A stretch of 55,888 nucleotides of DNA from an uncultured Candidatus Saccharibacteria bacterium. GTDB lineage: Bacteria > Patescibacteriota > Saccharimonadia > Saccharimonadales > Saccharimonadaceae. Shown piece after piece: positions 1-8,459 of the stretch (position 1 is the stretch's first letter; each line of letters starts with the position of its first letter). The notes under the pieces were generated by a model that was given only the letters and a program-made list of their open reading frames with translations, made no database searches and was not told the origin of the DNA. A program made the position numbers and the translations under genes. The DNA is taken from assembly GCA_938043965.1 (NCBI GenBank), contig CALIQQ010000010.1, positions 1 to 55,888 on the forward strand, read 5' to 3'.

Positions 1-106
1 AGTTTAGAGTATAGAACTCCTGCTGAAATGTTGCATAGGTGCTGAATGTTATATGGATTTCCGTATTGAAGCACGGGCCTTATAGCATAAGCTAGATTAT
101 TATTAT

Positions 107-115
107 TGCTATAAT
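107..115 (+). promoter_or_regulatory. extended -10 promoter for the first gene
   Basis: TGC directly precedes TATAAT (110-115), an extended -10 element of the form repeated through this window. No good -35 is visible. The predicted start lies near 122, giving a leader of about 25 bases before the ATG at 148. Bases 1-106 hold no gene that I can recognise. Confidence 0.55.
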
Positions 116-147
116 GGAGTTATATTATTAAACATAAGAGATATTTT

Positions 148-648
148 ATGCCAAGCAAGAAAAAACAGGAACAAAACAATAACAATCCCTTAAAGCAGGT
201 CGCCAGCGTTGGGCTACCACTCCTTTCGGGAGCAATAGGTTTAGTTGCAATTTATTACATGGTCAACAACTCAGCTACCATGAAAATAGATGCAGTACAT
301 GCTGGAACAAGCCTTTCCGCACTACTGTCATTTATTTTTATGCTACTATTTGCGGTTTCTGGGGTAACCTTCGGTCTCCTTTCATATCAAAAAGCAAAGA
401 GCGCTGAGATCTTTCTAGTTCTAAATATATTCTCGATAGCGATGATTGCGATGTTGTACTGTTTGCAAACCTTTGCGTCTTCTGTTTTTAATAGCATCAA
501 AGCGGTTGAGCTCACGGCAGAAAAAACAGTGTCTTTATATGAGACTTTCAATCAAAAACTCGTGATTACCGCAGTGGTCACAGCTGTTACGACCTTTGCG
601 CTTTCTAGCATTTATTATGCTATACGCGGGGCTAAGCAAAAACACTAA
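148..648 (+). CDS. small four-helix membrane protein, unknown function
   Basis: This is a 166-residue protein that I do not recognise. A lysine- and asparagine-rich N-terminus (residues 1-18) is followed by four hydrophobic stretches at about 22-40, 55-77, 86-110 and 138-158, and it ends in a short basic tail. That fits a small integral membrane protein with both ends in the cytoplasm. The ATG follows a weak AAGAG (136-140) and a clear TATAAT box. It stands alone: the next gene, rnc, lies on the other strand and converges on it. No catalytic motif is visible. Confidence 0.7.
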   Translation: MPSKKKQEQNNNNPLKQVASVGLPLLSGAIGLVAIYYMVNNSATMKIDAVHAGTSLSALLSFIFMLLFAVSGVTFGLLSYQKAKSAEIFLVLNIFSIAMIAMLYCLQTFASSVFNSIKAVELTAEKTVSLYETFNQKLVITAVVTAVTTFALSSIYYAIRGAKQKH

Positions 649-720
649 TACTCTAACGCATGTTTTAACGCGCTAAGATTTATGCGCATTAGTGATCACA
701 AACATTAGTATTTACGAGCA

Positions 721-1569
721 TTAGCGATTATTGTGTACATTTTCGGCATCGGCAACCTGATTTTTGTAAAAGCGGATAGCCTCTTTAGCTGCAGCAGATT
801 GCGCTTCTTGCTTACTGTAGCCGGTGCCGTGACCGCGAATGGTGGCCCCAACTTGAACCACAACCTCAAATAAACGTTCGTGGTCGGGGCCATCTTCTTT
901 AACGGTACGATAAGCCGGAATAACATTTTCGGCTTTTTGGGTCAGCTCCTGAAGATAGGATTTCGGATCACGCCACTCCTCATTCTCCACCATTTTCTGC
1001 ATTTTCGATAAAATATAGCGATAAATATGTTTTTTCGCAGCCTCATAGCCCTGGTCCAAGTAGATGGCGCCAGTGACAGCCTCAAAACAGTCAGCAACAA
1101 TAGAAAGATGAGAGCGACTGCTGTTGCCTTTTTTTTCACCCTTAGAGAGACGGATGAGATCAACATAACCAATTTCTTCACTGGCAGCGCAAATTGACTC
1201 GGTGCGGACTAAGCTGGAGCGCCAAGCAGTCATAATGCCCTCTGGCTGATTGAAGTTGCGATATAGGAAGTCAGAAGTGACTAGCTCCAAGATCGCGTCA
1301 CCAAGAAACTCAAGACGTTCATTGTGCTCAATATGAATACCCTTATGCTCATTTACATAACTACGATGAGTGAGCGCAGTGATAAAAATTGAGATGTCAT
1401 TAAATTCAAAACCGAGATGCTCGCGAGCGAAGTTCTGGTAGAGCTCGATGGTGTCGCGATTATATTGTTCGGCCGGTCTTGAATCGACTGGCGTATTTTT
1501 TAGGTTAACTTGTTGATTAATGGCCTCAATTGAGATGTTGAAGTCGCTAGGGTTTAGCCCTTCGTTCAT
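721..1569 (-). CDS. rnc: ribonuclease III
   Basis: A 282-residue RNase III, the double-stranded RNA endonuclease that processes rRNA precursors. The signature HNERLEFLGDAI gives the acidic metal-binding cluster of the catalytic domain, and the second acidic patch is visible in DCFEAVTGAIYLD. A double-stranded RNA-binding domain follows (about residues 195-268), with the expected GxGxSKQEAQSAAAKEAI helix. I start it at the ATG at 1569, which follows AGAAAGGAAA at good spacing; the frame stays open 14 codons further but without a better signal. It is the last gene of the rpmF-nusB-nudix-rnc run. Confidence 0.95.
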   Translation of the reverse strand: MNEGLNPSDFNISIEAINQQVNLKNTPVDSRPAEQYNRDTIELYQNFAREHLGFEFNDISIFITALTHRSYVNEHKGIHIEHNERLEFLGDAILELVTSDFLYRNFNQPEGIMTAWRSSLVRTESICAASEEIGYVDLIRLSKGEKKGNSSRSHLSIVADCFEAVTGAIYLDQGYEAAKKHIYRYILSKMQKMVENEEWRDPKSYLQELTQKAENVIPAYRTVKEDGPDHERLFEVVVQVGATIRGHGTGYSKQEAQSAAAKEAIRFYKNQVADAENVHNNR

Positions 1570-1644
1570 AGTTTCCTTTCTGAAAGTCTGTTCGACGTCC
1601 AACCTGCCCAAGTTGGACGCCTCTAGAATTCCCGAATTTTTAAG

Positions 1645-2214
1645 TTAATTTAGTTCGCCGGAGCGAATTTTCTTCTTAGCAATTAGCATTAGCTTTTCAA
1701 TGTCTTCATATTCAATGGCTTCAAGGGCGTCGTTGAATCTAAACCAACGTATACCATTCATCCAGCGCTCTTTGGTTGGGGTCTCCGATTTATCTAACGC
1801 CCGGACTAGGTAGACTTGAGTGGTCATTAAGACTAATTTATCCAGTCGACGGTATTTAAAGTGGATTTTACCAAGCCAAGTCAACACACGAATATGCTGC
1901 AGACCCGCCTCTTCGCCAATTTCACGAATAGCGGTCTGTTTCGCCGTTTCACCTTGCTCGATGTGACCTTTTGGGATGGTCCAGCGGTTCTTACTATCCT
2001 GGATTAAGAGGACTTCGATGTCCTTTCCGTCAGGAGTGATGCGGAACACGATGCCGCCTGAGGTGGGTTCACGAACGATTTCTTGAATGGCGAGTTTTTT
2101 ATGAAAAGTTTTAGGGCTAATCTTACCTAAGGCGTTGATATTACGCGTTTGTCGGCGAGTCGACTGGTTCGGCTTGCGCGTCAGTCTGCGACTCTTCTGG
2201 GTTTGATTTTGCAT
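1645..2214 (-). CDS. NUDIX hydrolase
   Basis: A 189-residue NUDIX-fold pyrophosphohydrolase. The Nudix box is complete (G-x5-E-x7-REIGEEAGL, starting at GHIEQGE), with the metal-binding REIGEE core. The N-terminal 45 residues are basic and of low complexity. The start chosen at 2214 follows AAGGAAAG; two further ATGs lie upstream (2232, 2229) but sit almost on top of a GGAG. The gene overlaps the 3' end of nusB by about 74 bases in another frame. Substrate cannot be told; oxidised nucleotides, dinucleoside polyphosphates and RNA caps are all possible for the family. Confidence 0.88.
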   Translation of the reverse strand: MQNQTQKSRRLTRKPNQSTRRQTRNINALGKISPKTFHKKLAIQEIVREPTSGGIVFRITPDGKDIEVLLIQDSKNRWTIPKGHIEQGETAKQTAIREIGEEAGLQHIRVLTWLGKIHFKYRRLDKLVLMTTQVYLVRALDKSETPTKERWMNGIRWFRFNDALEAIEYEDIEKLMLIAKKKIRSGELN

Positions 2215-2659
2215 TTTTCTTTCCTTCATCATCTCCTAGACCAAGCTCTTTAAAAGCAGTGCCGAGTACACCATTGATGAATTTTGAGGAGTTGTCTGAA
2301 CCAAAAGCCTTAGCGAGCTCAACAGCTTCGTTAATGGCGACTTTTGGTGGAACTACTCGTGATTCAAGCTCAAAAAGACCAATGCGGAGCACGTTGCGAT
2401 CAATGGCAGCAATCGTATCAATCGGCCATTCTGGCGCAAGTGGGCGCAATTCTTCATCAAGTTTTTTAGTGTTGTCAACAATGCCCTTGGTGAGAGCATA
2501 GACAAATTCGGTGTCACCGAGAGCTTTAGCGTAGGGTTCAATGTTTTTTGCGACAATAGTGTCAATATCGGCTGTGGCGTCGCCCGCCTTCAAGCGGAAC
2601 TCGTATTCATACAAGCTCTGCAAGGAAATAATTCTGCCTAAATGCCGATTACTAGCCAT
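2141..2659 (-). CDS. nusB: transcription antitermination factor NusB
   Basis: A 172-residue NusB, which with S10 (NusE) binds boxA RNA to help rRNA antitermination. The family pattern is clear: an N-terminal RxxSLQSLYEYEF helix, then the C-terminal IDRNVLRIGLFEL and PPKVAINEAVELAKAFGSDNSSKFINGVLG segments. About 25 acidic and polar residues extend past the usual end, and this tail is the part overlapped by the NUDIX gene. Its ATG overlaps the rpmF stop as TAATG, so translational coupling is likely. Confidence 0.93.
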   Translation of the reverse strand: MASNRHLGRIISLQSLYEYEFRLKAGDATADIDTIVAKNIEPYAKALGDTEFVYALTKGIVDNTKKLDEELRPLAPEWPIDTIAAIDRNVLRIGLFELESRVVPPKVAINEAVELAKAFGSDNSSKFINGVLGTAFKELGLGDDEGKKNAKSNPEESQTDAQAEPVDSPTNA

Positions 2660-2871
2660 TATTTACCGCTCTTCTCGCATTTTTCGCATTTTTCAGCTTT
2701 TGCGCATTTTGTACATTTGCTAGTTTTGACCTTCAGATTTGGGGTCTTTTTAGCAGTTTCAAATGCTTTAACTGGTGATTTTTTATTAACACGACGAGCA
2801 AGCTCTAGGCGTAGATGACTGCGGCGAAGGCCGGTCTTGCGTGGGCTACTCTGTTTTTTAGGTTCAGGCAT
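2659..2871 (-). CDS. rpmF: 50S ribosomal protein bL32
   Basis: A 70-residue L32. The N-terminal MPEPKKQSSPRKTGLRRSH matches the family's PKKxxSxxRxxxRRxH pattern. The C-terminus is lysine- and cysteine-rich, with Cys-x2-Cys pairs (CTKC, CEKC) that could bind zinc, although their arrangement differs from the usual four-cysteine L32. It has a strong AAAAAGGAG Shine-Dalgarno sequence and its own promoter, and heads the operon with nusB, nudix and rnc. Confidence 0.9.
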   Translation of the reverse strand: MPEPKKQSSPRKTGLRRSHLRLELARRVNKKSPVKAFETAKKTPNLKVKTSKCTKCAKAEKCEKCEKSGK

Positions 2872-2904
2872 TAAATGCTCCTTTTTTAATACATAATTTT
2901 AACT

Positions 2905-2933
2905 ATAATATCATTTTTTACGGGCTTTTTCAA
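2905..2933 (-). promoter_or_regulatory. rpmF operon promoter
   Basis: On the minus strand TTGAAA (2928-2933) is followed, after exactly 17 bases, by TATTAT (2905-2910). It is the only good promoter between leuS and rpmF and should drive rpmF-nusB-nudix-rnc. Confidence 0.7.
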
Positions 2934-2965
2934 GGAGTTTCTAAGGAAAAATAGTAAAAACTAGG

Positions 2966-3060
2966 GTAAAGCTTCAACTAACATATTACAGTAAAGTTAA
3001 CAGCAGTAAAACTTAAACTAGTGTGTTACGGTAAAGTTAACAGCAGTAAAACTTAAACTA
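2966..3060. repeat. 40-bp tandem repeat, about 2.4 copies
   Basis: A 30-base block beginning GTAAAGTTAACAGCAG occurs identically at 2991-3020 and 3031-3060, a period of 40. Its last 15 bases recur at 2966-2980 with 13 of 15 matching, which extends the array to the left. It fills the space between the leuS stop and the rpmF promoter. No reading frame or RNA gene explains it. Confidence 0.85.
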
Positions 3061-3096
3061 AAACAAGATATTTAAGCTCGAGTAAACACTCTTACG

Positions 3097-5496
3097 CTAA
3101 ATAACGACGTTAATTAGCTTGGCGCGTGGTGGAATAATCACCTTTTTAGGCGATCCATTTAAGTATTTTTTCACGCTTTCTTCAGCTAGTGCGAGTTCAG
3201 TGAGTTTCGCTTGATCTGAAAGAAGATCTGTTGAAACCGTGAGTTTGGCACGCAATTTGCCGTTAACCTGGACAACGACCTCGACAACATCAGAGACTAG
3301 CGCAGATTCGTCCCAAGTTGGCCATTCGTCATCACTGTTTAGCTGTTCCAGCATTTCTGAGGCGAGATGTGGGGCAAATGGCTTCAAAAGCTTTGCAAGA
3401 GCGATTAAATCTGCGGTTGATGCTCCGTTTTTATAAAGCTCATTCACAAACTCCATCAGAGCGGCGACTGCGGTATTAAAGCTAGCTCGATGCATATCTT
3501 CAGTCACTTTTTTCACGGTTTTATGGCGTATGATGAGATTTTTGGCGTCATTAACTGAGTTTTCTGGGTTAAATACCAGATTGAAAGAGCGATTAAGGAA
3601 GCGGTAAACACCACCGATCGCCTTAGTGGACCAAGCTGCGTCTTCATTATATGGGCCAATAAATAGCTCGTAGGTGCGCAGAGTGTCGGCACCGTAGCCC
3701 GAATCAATCACATCAAGCGGGTCAATCACATTTCCCTTTGACTTTGACATCTTTTTGCCATCTGGGGCATTGATATAGCCGTTATAAAGGAGGCGCTTGA
3801 CTGGCTCGCGGAACGGTAGATAGCCAAGGTCGGCGAAGAATTTACACCAAAAACGCACGTAGAGTAGATGGGCAACAGCGTGATCGCCACCACAGTAAAT
3901 ATCGGTTGGAGCCCAGTATTTTATTTCTTCAGGATCCCAAGCGGCGGTATCTGAATTAGGCGAAACGTAGCGCCACAGATACCAAGAAGAGCAGGCATAG
4001 CCATCCAAAGTATCAGTTTCACGGGTCATTTCTTCCCCGTTAATTGTGACTTTCAGCCAATCTTTTGCCTTTGCTAGAGCCGAGCGACCAGTTGAATCTG
4101 GTTTATAATCTTCCATCTCAGGATGAATGACTGGAAGCTGATCCTCTGGAATGGCATGAGGTTGGTCATTTTTGTCGTAAGCAATCGGAATTGGACAGCC
4201 CCAATAGCGCTGACGTGAAATTAGCCAATCACGCATACGATAGGTAACCTTAGTATGGCCGATACCCATATCTTCTAGCCATTTTACAATACCCTCGCGA
4301 GCATCGCTGGAAAGAATGCCATTGAAGCGGTCAGAATTAATCAGCTTTCCCTCGCCGTGATAGCATTTTTCAGTTGCGGTGTCAGGCTTTTCTATAACTT
4401 CGATGACTGGTAAATCAAACTGCGAAGCAAAGGCGAAATCGCGCTCGTCATGAGCTGGAACCGCCATAATAGCACCTTCACCATAGCCCATTAAAACATA
4501 GTCAGACACCCAAATTGGCAGTTTTTGACCAGTAGCTGGGTTAATTGCATAGGCGCCGGTGAATACCCCGGTCTTCTCTTTATTCTCTTGTCGTTCAATT
4601 TCAGATTTTTTAATAGCCGCCTTGCAATAATCCAGCACTTTTTCTTTGCAATTTTCGTTCATAAGCTCCGGAATAAGTGGGTGCTCCGGAGCTAGAACTA
4701 GGAAGGTGGCACCAAAAATCGTATCTGGACGGGTCGTAAAGACGCGGACGAACTGATTTTTATCGCCCTCAACTGCAAAAGAAATCTCGGCGCCTTCGGA
4801 ACGGCCAATCCAATTTTTCTGGGCGGTTTTGATTTTTTCTGGCCAATCGAGGCTGTCAATTTCAGCGAGTAATTCGTCGGCATAGGCGGTAATTTTGAAG
4901 AACCACTGCTTCATTTTCTTTTTTTCGACCTCAGTACCACAGCGCCAACAATGACCATTTTCAACCTGTTCATTTGCGAGCACGGTCTGGTCCACAGGAC
5001 ACCACCACTGATAGCTCTCTTTTTGGTACGCTAAACCTTTTTCGAATAATTTCAAGAAGCACCACTGGGTCCACTTATAGTAACTCGGATCTGAGGTGTT
5101 AATTTCACGCGACCAATCGATTGCAAAACCGAGGCGTTTAGCTTGGTTCTTAAAGTTGGCGATGTTTTTAGCCGTAGCAACCTCTGGTGAAATACCAGTT
5201 TTAATCGCGTAGTTTTCAGCTGGCAGACCAAATGTATCATAACCAAAGGGGCGTAACACATTTAGACGCTTTTGGGCGTAAAAGCGGGCGAGAGCATCAA
5301 CGATCGAGAAATTACGGACATGACCGACGTGAAGGCCGGCGCCTGATGGATATGGGAACATCTCAGCAAGAAACATTTTTTGAGTATTTTCACCCATAGC
5401 ACGAGCCTCGGCGCTAGTTTTAGCGCGAAAAGCCTGGGTTTCTTCCCAGTATTTTTGCCATTTGGCTTCAATTTCGGTTGGATTGTATTTTTTCAT
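3097..5496 (-). CDS. leuS: leucyl-tRNA synthetase
   Basis: A 799-residue class Ia synthetase charging tRNA-Leu. The HIGH box reads HVGH (residues 56-59, after PYPSGAGL) and KMSKS lies near residue 580. The CP1 editing domain is present, with its threonine-rich TTRPDTIFGA motif. A zinc-type CPVD...CWRC segment is also visible. It is somewhat shorter than the common 820-880 residues, but no domain is clearly lost. Its start, behind GAGGAG, lies 3 bases after the stop of the trmH-like gene, so the two form an operon. Confidence 0.97.
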   Translation of the reverse strand: MKKYNPTEIEAKWQKYWEETQAFRAKTSAEARAMGENTQKMFLAEMFPYPSGAGLHVGHVRNFSIVDALARFYAQKRLNVLRPFGYDTFGLPAENYAIKTGISPEVATAKNIANFKNQAKRLGFAIDWSREINTSDPSYYKWTQWCFLKLFEKGLAYQKESYQWWCPVDQTVLANEQVENGHCWRCGTEVEKKKMKQWFFKITAYADELLAEIDSLDWPEKIKTAQKNWIGRSEGAEISFAVEGDKNQFVRVFTTRPDTIFGATFLVLAPEHPLIPELMNENCKEKVLDYCKAAIKKSEIERQENKEKTGVFTGAYAINPATGQKLPIWVSDYVLMGYGEGAIMAVPAHDERDFAFASQFDLPVIEVIEKPDTATEKCYHGEGKLINSDRFNGILSSDAREGIVKWLEDMGIGHTKVTYRMRDWLISRQRYWGCPIPIAYDKNDQPHAIPEDQLPVIHPEMEDYKPDSTGRSALAKAKDWLKVTINGEEMTRETDTLDGYACSSWYLWRYVSPNSDTAAWDPEEIKYWAPTDIYCGGDHAVAHLLYVRFWCKFFADLGYLPFREPVKRLLYNGYINAPDGKKMSKSKGNVIDPLDVIDSGYGADTLRTYELFIGPYNEDAAWSTKAIGGVYRFLNRSFNLVFNPENSVNDAKNLIIRHKTVKKVTEDMHRASFNTAVAALMEFVNELYKNGASTADLIALAKLLKPFAPHLASEMLEQLNSDDEWPTWDESALVSDVVEVVVQVNGKLRAKLTVSTDLLSDQAKLTELALAEESVKKYLNGSPKKVIIPPRAKLINVVI

Positions 5497-5499
5497 GTT

Positions 5500-6027
5500 T
5501 TACTCCTCGCATAGTAGTTTATATAACGCAATACCGGTGGCAACTGAGACATTAAAACTCTCTTTTCGGCCCTTCATCGGAATTTCCAGGAAGACATCGA
5601 TTAAATCATAGAGTTCTTCAGGAATGCCATTTACTTCCTCGCCTAAAATCAGGGCGGTTTTATTGCCAAAAACGGCGGCACGGCCGAGCGTAGACTGAAG
5701 TTCGGGCGAATTAAGTTTTTTAAGGCGACGGTCTCTTATGTTATTCTCCAAGCCAATGATTTTATATTTTTGGGACTTTAGGCTCTCAATTGCTGCGCGC
5801 ACATCGGTAGCATATTCAGTTGTAAGCATTTCCTCAGCACCAAGGGCTGTTTTATGGATGGCGGACTGAATTTTCTCCCGTATGTGCGGTAAATAACCTG
5901 GATTGTCAGCACAGGGAGTGTAGCCACTATAAATCACTTTCTCCACCCCAAACCCTTCAGCGGTGCGCAAAATTGAGCCAACATTATAGAGTGAACGTAC
6001 ATTATGAATGATGACAACCGTTTTCAT
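5500..6027 (-). CDS. SpoU/TrmH-family RNA 2'-O-methyltransferase
   Basis: A 175-residue SPOUT methyltransferase. The three SpoU motifs are present: HNVRSLYNVGSILRTAEGFG near the N-terminus, LILGEEVNGI, and the C-terminal IPMKGRKESFNVSVATGIALY that forms the knotted AdoMet site. There is no extra RNA-binding domain, so it should be a compact dimeric tRNA or rRNA methylase; the target cannot be named. A TATAAT box with TGT upstream (6036-6041) ends 8 bases before the ATG and no Shine-Dalgarno sequence is present, so the mRNA is probably near-leaderless. leuS follows directly. Confidence 0.9.
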   Translation of the reverse strand: MKTVVIIHNVRSLYNVGSILRTAEGFGVEKVIYSGYTPCADNPGYLPHIREKIQSAIHKTALGAEEMLTTEYATDVRAAIESLKSQKYKIIGLENNIRDRRLKKLNSPELQSTLGRAAVFGNKTALILGEEVNGIPEELYDLIDVFLEIPMKGRKESFNVSVATGIALYKLLCEE

Positions 6028-6035
6028 TATCTGTT

Positions 6036-6079
6036 ATTATAACATAAAATTTCGTTTTTTCACAGTTTTATGGTACAAT
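6036..6079. promoter_or_regulatory. divergent extended -10 promoters (trmH-like / LOG gene)
   Basis: Minus-strand TGT-TATAAT (6036-6041) reads into the trmH-like gene with 8 bases before its ATG. Plus-strand TGG-TACAAT (6074-6079) reads into the LOG gene with 6 bases before its ATG. Neither gene has a Shine-Dalgarno sequence, and only 58 bases separate the two start codons. Confidence 0.7.
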
Positions 6080-6085
6080 ACGCTT

Positions 6086-6805
6086 ATGGATAATAATATA
6101 AAAAGTTTTACAGAAAATCTTGAAAAATACGGCCTAAACGAGGATGACGTCAAGCGCTCGCTGAGATATGCTAACGATATTGGCCGCGGCCTCAAAATCT
6201 TACGTACCTTTTCACAGGGCGTAACAGTTTTTGGCTCGGCTCGGGTACCAGAAGATTCAAAATACTACAAACAAGCACGTAAACTCGGCCAAATGTTAGC
6301 CGAAAATGGACATACTGTGGTAACTGGTGGCGGTCCTGGCATTATGGAAGCAGCCAACCGCGGCGCTTTTGAGTTCGGCGGACGTTCGGTTGGGCTGAAC
6401 ATTAAGCTAGACCACGAACAATTCCCGAATCCTTACTTGACCGATATGATGGAGTTTTACTACTTCTTCTCTCGTAAAGTGATGCTAGTGATGGCATCAA
6501 AGGTGTTCGCCTACTTCCCTGGCGGATTTGGCACACTAGATGAGCTCGCAGAAGTAATGATCTTAGAACAAGAGGATAAAATGCCAAAGCAGCCAATTTT
6601 CTTGATTGGTAAGGCTTATTGGAAACCGTTATACAAGGTCTGGGAAAAGAAATTGCTGGCTGAGGGGATGATTAAAGCTAAGGATCTGAAGCTCGTACGC
6701 ATCACGGATGATATTACTGAGGTAGTCAAGGCCGCCAACAAAGAGGGGCACATCAAAATCGACGAAAGTATCTACGACGATTATTTCCCAAAGAATAATA
6801 ACTAA
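6086..6805 (+). CDS. LOG-family protein (TIGR00730-type Rossmann fold)
   Basis: A 239-residue LOG/lysine-decarboxylase-like protein. Family motifs are VTGGGPGIMEAANRGA, the nucleotide-binding part, and PGGFGTLDELAE, which carries the catalytic glutamate of characterised cytokinin-riboside-5'-phosphate phosphoribohydrolases. In bacteria the usual activity is cleavage of nucleoside 5'-monophosphates to base and ribose 5-phosphate; that is family knowledge, not shown here. I place the start at 6086 because TACAAT ends 6 bases upstream; a longer frame back to 6008 would run through the promoter. It converges with the PfkB gene at a 6-base gap. Confidence 0.9.
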   Translation: MDNNIKSFTENLEKYGLNEDDVKRSLRYANDIGRGLKILRTFSQGVTVFGSARVPEDSKYYKQARKLGQMLAENGHTVVTGGGPGIMEAANRGAFEFGGRSVGLNIKLDHEQFPNPYLTDMMEFYYFFSRKVMLVMASKVFAYFPGGFGTLDELAEVMILEQEDKMPKQPIFLIGKAYWKPLYKVWEKKLLAEGMIKAKDLKLVRITDDITEVVKAANKEGHIKIDESIYDDYFPKNNN

Positions 6806-6811
6806 GATTAA

Positions 6812-7774
6812 TTAGAGTTTTTGGATTGGCATCGGATGTAGTTTTTCGGTGCCATACAGGATACCGCGCTTAGCGCCTAGTTGATTTACAACAGAGGTAG
6901 AGTTAGCAGAGCCAAAGATGAGCGACTCTCTAAAAGAGTGGCCTGCCGCTAAATGGGCTAGGAAGCCGGAGCCAAAACTATCGCCCGCACCAGTAGTATC
7001 AACTACTGGCAAATCTTCATAGATGCCAAAACGATAAGTTTCGGTACCGTTAGTTGCGATGGCACCCATTGAACCAGTAGTGATGATGACAGTCTGACAG
7101 TAGGCGCCGAGATGAACAAGTAGTTCCTCTAAGATACATCCAGAGACAATTTCAGCGGCCTCGCTTTTATTTACAAGAAGAACATCGACATCCTGCAAGA
7201 GCCCGAGCAGTTGCTTTTTGGCTTTTAATTCAAGCTCGCCTGGATTAAACATCACTTTGCAACCAATAGAGTGGGCTTTTTCAAAAAAGCGAAGCAAAGT
7301 ATCCATATCACCCCGAAGACTACTAACGTAGAGCCAATCCGGGTTAATCGTATCGAGGTCATCTTCAGAGAGATTATTGAATTTAGCAGAGGCACCACGA
7401 TGGGTCAAAATAGTACGCTCACCAGTCTTTGTATCGAGCAGAATCACGGAGACGCCAGTTTGACGATCTTTAAGCCGAGTCAGATAGCTAGTGTCAACCC
7501 CCTCGTCATTCAACAAACTCTCAATCGCCTGCCCAGCTGGGTCGTTGCCGATATTGCCAAGAAAAACTGCTTCGTGGCCATGTCGAGCAAAACTAACGGC
7601 AGCATTAGTGCCACCACCGCCTACCTCAAAAGAAACCTGATCAATATCAACCTTGGAGCCGATATTGATCTGCTCGAGTTTAAGGTTATGGCCTTTTTTT
7701 GTGCCGACAAAATCGTCGTGATCAATCAGATAGATATCCTGCAAGGCTGAACCGAGAGCTAAAATGCGTGCCAT
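6812..7774 (-). CDS. PfkB-family sugar kinase
   Basis: A 320-residue ribokinase-fold kinase. Seen in the sequence: the N-terminal substrate-binding GGGGTNAAVSFARHG region, and near the C-terminus DTTGAGDSFGSGF, which supplies the anion hole and the catalytic aspartate. Ribokinase, fructokinase, 1-phosphofructokinase and nucleoside kinases share this fold, so the substrate is open. Its place after rpiB and an rpe-like gene, with a 1-base overlap (TAATG-type), argues for a pentose or pentose-phosphate substrate. It is the last gene of the gap operon. Confidence 0.9.
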   Translation of the reverse strand: MARILALGSALQDIYLIDHDDFVGTKKGHNLKLEQINIGSKVDIDQVSFEVGGGGTNAAVSFARHGHEAVFLGNIGNDPAGQAIESLLNDEGVDTSYLTRLKDRQTGVSVILLDTKTGERTILTHRGASAKFNNLSEDDLDTINPDWLYVSSLRGDMDTLLRFFEKAHSIGCKVMFNPGELELKAKKQLLGLLQDVDVLLVNKSEAAEIVSGCILEELLVHLGAYCQTVIITTGSMGAIATNGTETYRFGIYEDLPVVDTTGAGDSFGSGFLAHLAAGHSFRESLIFGSANSTSVVNQLGAKRGILYGTEKLHPMPIQKL

Positions 7775-8448
7775 TAGATACGAACTCCTCGCTGAACCGC
7801 CTCGGTTTTAAGCTCCTCGTAAGCAGCCTTGGGGTCTGGAGTTTTCACAATCGCAGAACCGACGTTAATGACATTAAGATTAGAATGAGCAAGCATGCGG
7901 ATATTTTCAAGATTAGCGCCACCATCCCAGCCGATTTCAATTTCTGGGTTAATTGCACGGATGATTTTAATTTTTTCGATTTGAAGCAAGTCAGCTGTAC
8001 CACCCATGTGACCGAGGTTACCTGCAAAAATTAGGGCATGGTCGGCTACTTTAAGATAGCGCTCAACATCACCCGGATAGGTGCGTTCGAGCAAGGCAAC
8101 TCCAGTTTTAATGCCAGCCTGTTTCAGCTGCTCAAAAATTGGCAATAAATCTTCGGCTGCTTCGGCGTGAAAAATACAGAGATTCGGCTTAAGCCTTAAG
8201 ATGTGCGGGAGATGTTCAGATGGACGAGCCACCATCATATGTAAATCAACCAGGATGTTTTGAGGTAATGCAGTAATAGCTGCCTCCGAGATAGTAGTAG
8301 TAGAAACAAAACTTCCATCAATCACATCAATTTGCATACGGGTAGCAAAAGTAGGATAGAGGCTAATAAGTCGGACAAACTCGTTCGGGTCAACCGTCAA
8401 CAGAGTAGGCGCAATAACAACATCGCTCGCATCAATAATCTTTGGCAT
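7774..8448 (-). CDS. ribulose-phosphate 3-epimerase-like protein
   Basis: A 224-residue TIM-barrel protein of the RPE family. DLHMMV and GWDGGAN match the second metal histidine and the late catalytic aspartate. The first part of the active site is altered: the usual HxDxMDG reads QIDVIDG, so one metal-ligand histidine is glutamine, and the usual serine of ISPSIL is threonine in IAPTLL. The neighbouring FVPNxTxG is also changed. It may be a divergent epimerase or a paralogue acting on another sugar phosphate. It sits 11 bases after rpiB and overlaps the kinase gene. Confidence 0.8.
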   Translation of the reverse strand: MPKIIDASDVVIAPTLLTVDPNEFVRLISLYPTFATRMQIDVIDGSFVSTTTISEAAITALPQNILVDLHMMVARPSEHLPHILRLKPNLCIFHAEAAEDLLPIFEQLKQAGIKTGVALLERTYPGDVERYLKVADHALIFAGNLGHMGGTADLLQIEKIKIIRAINPEIEIGWDGGANLENIRMLAHSNLNVINVGSAIVKTPDPKAAYEELKTEAVQRGVRI

Positions 8449-8459
8449 TCTCCTCCTTT

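Noticed and set aside
2966..3060. CRISPR-like array
   Set aside because: Only two to three units, the 10-base space between blocks is too short for spacers, and no cas gene is near.
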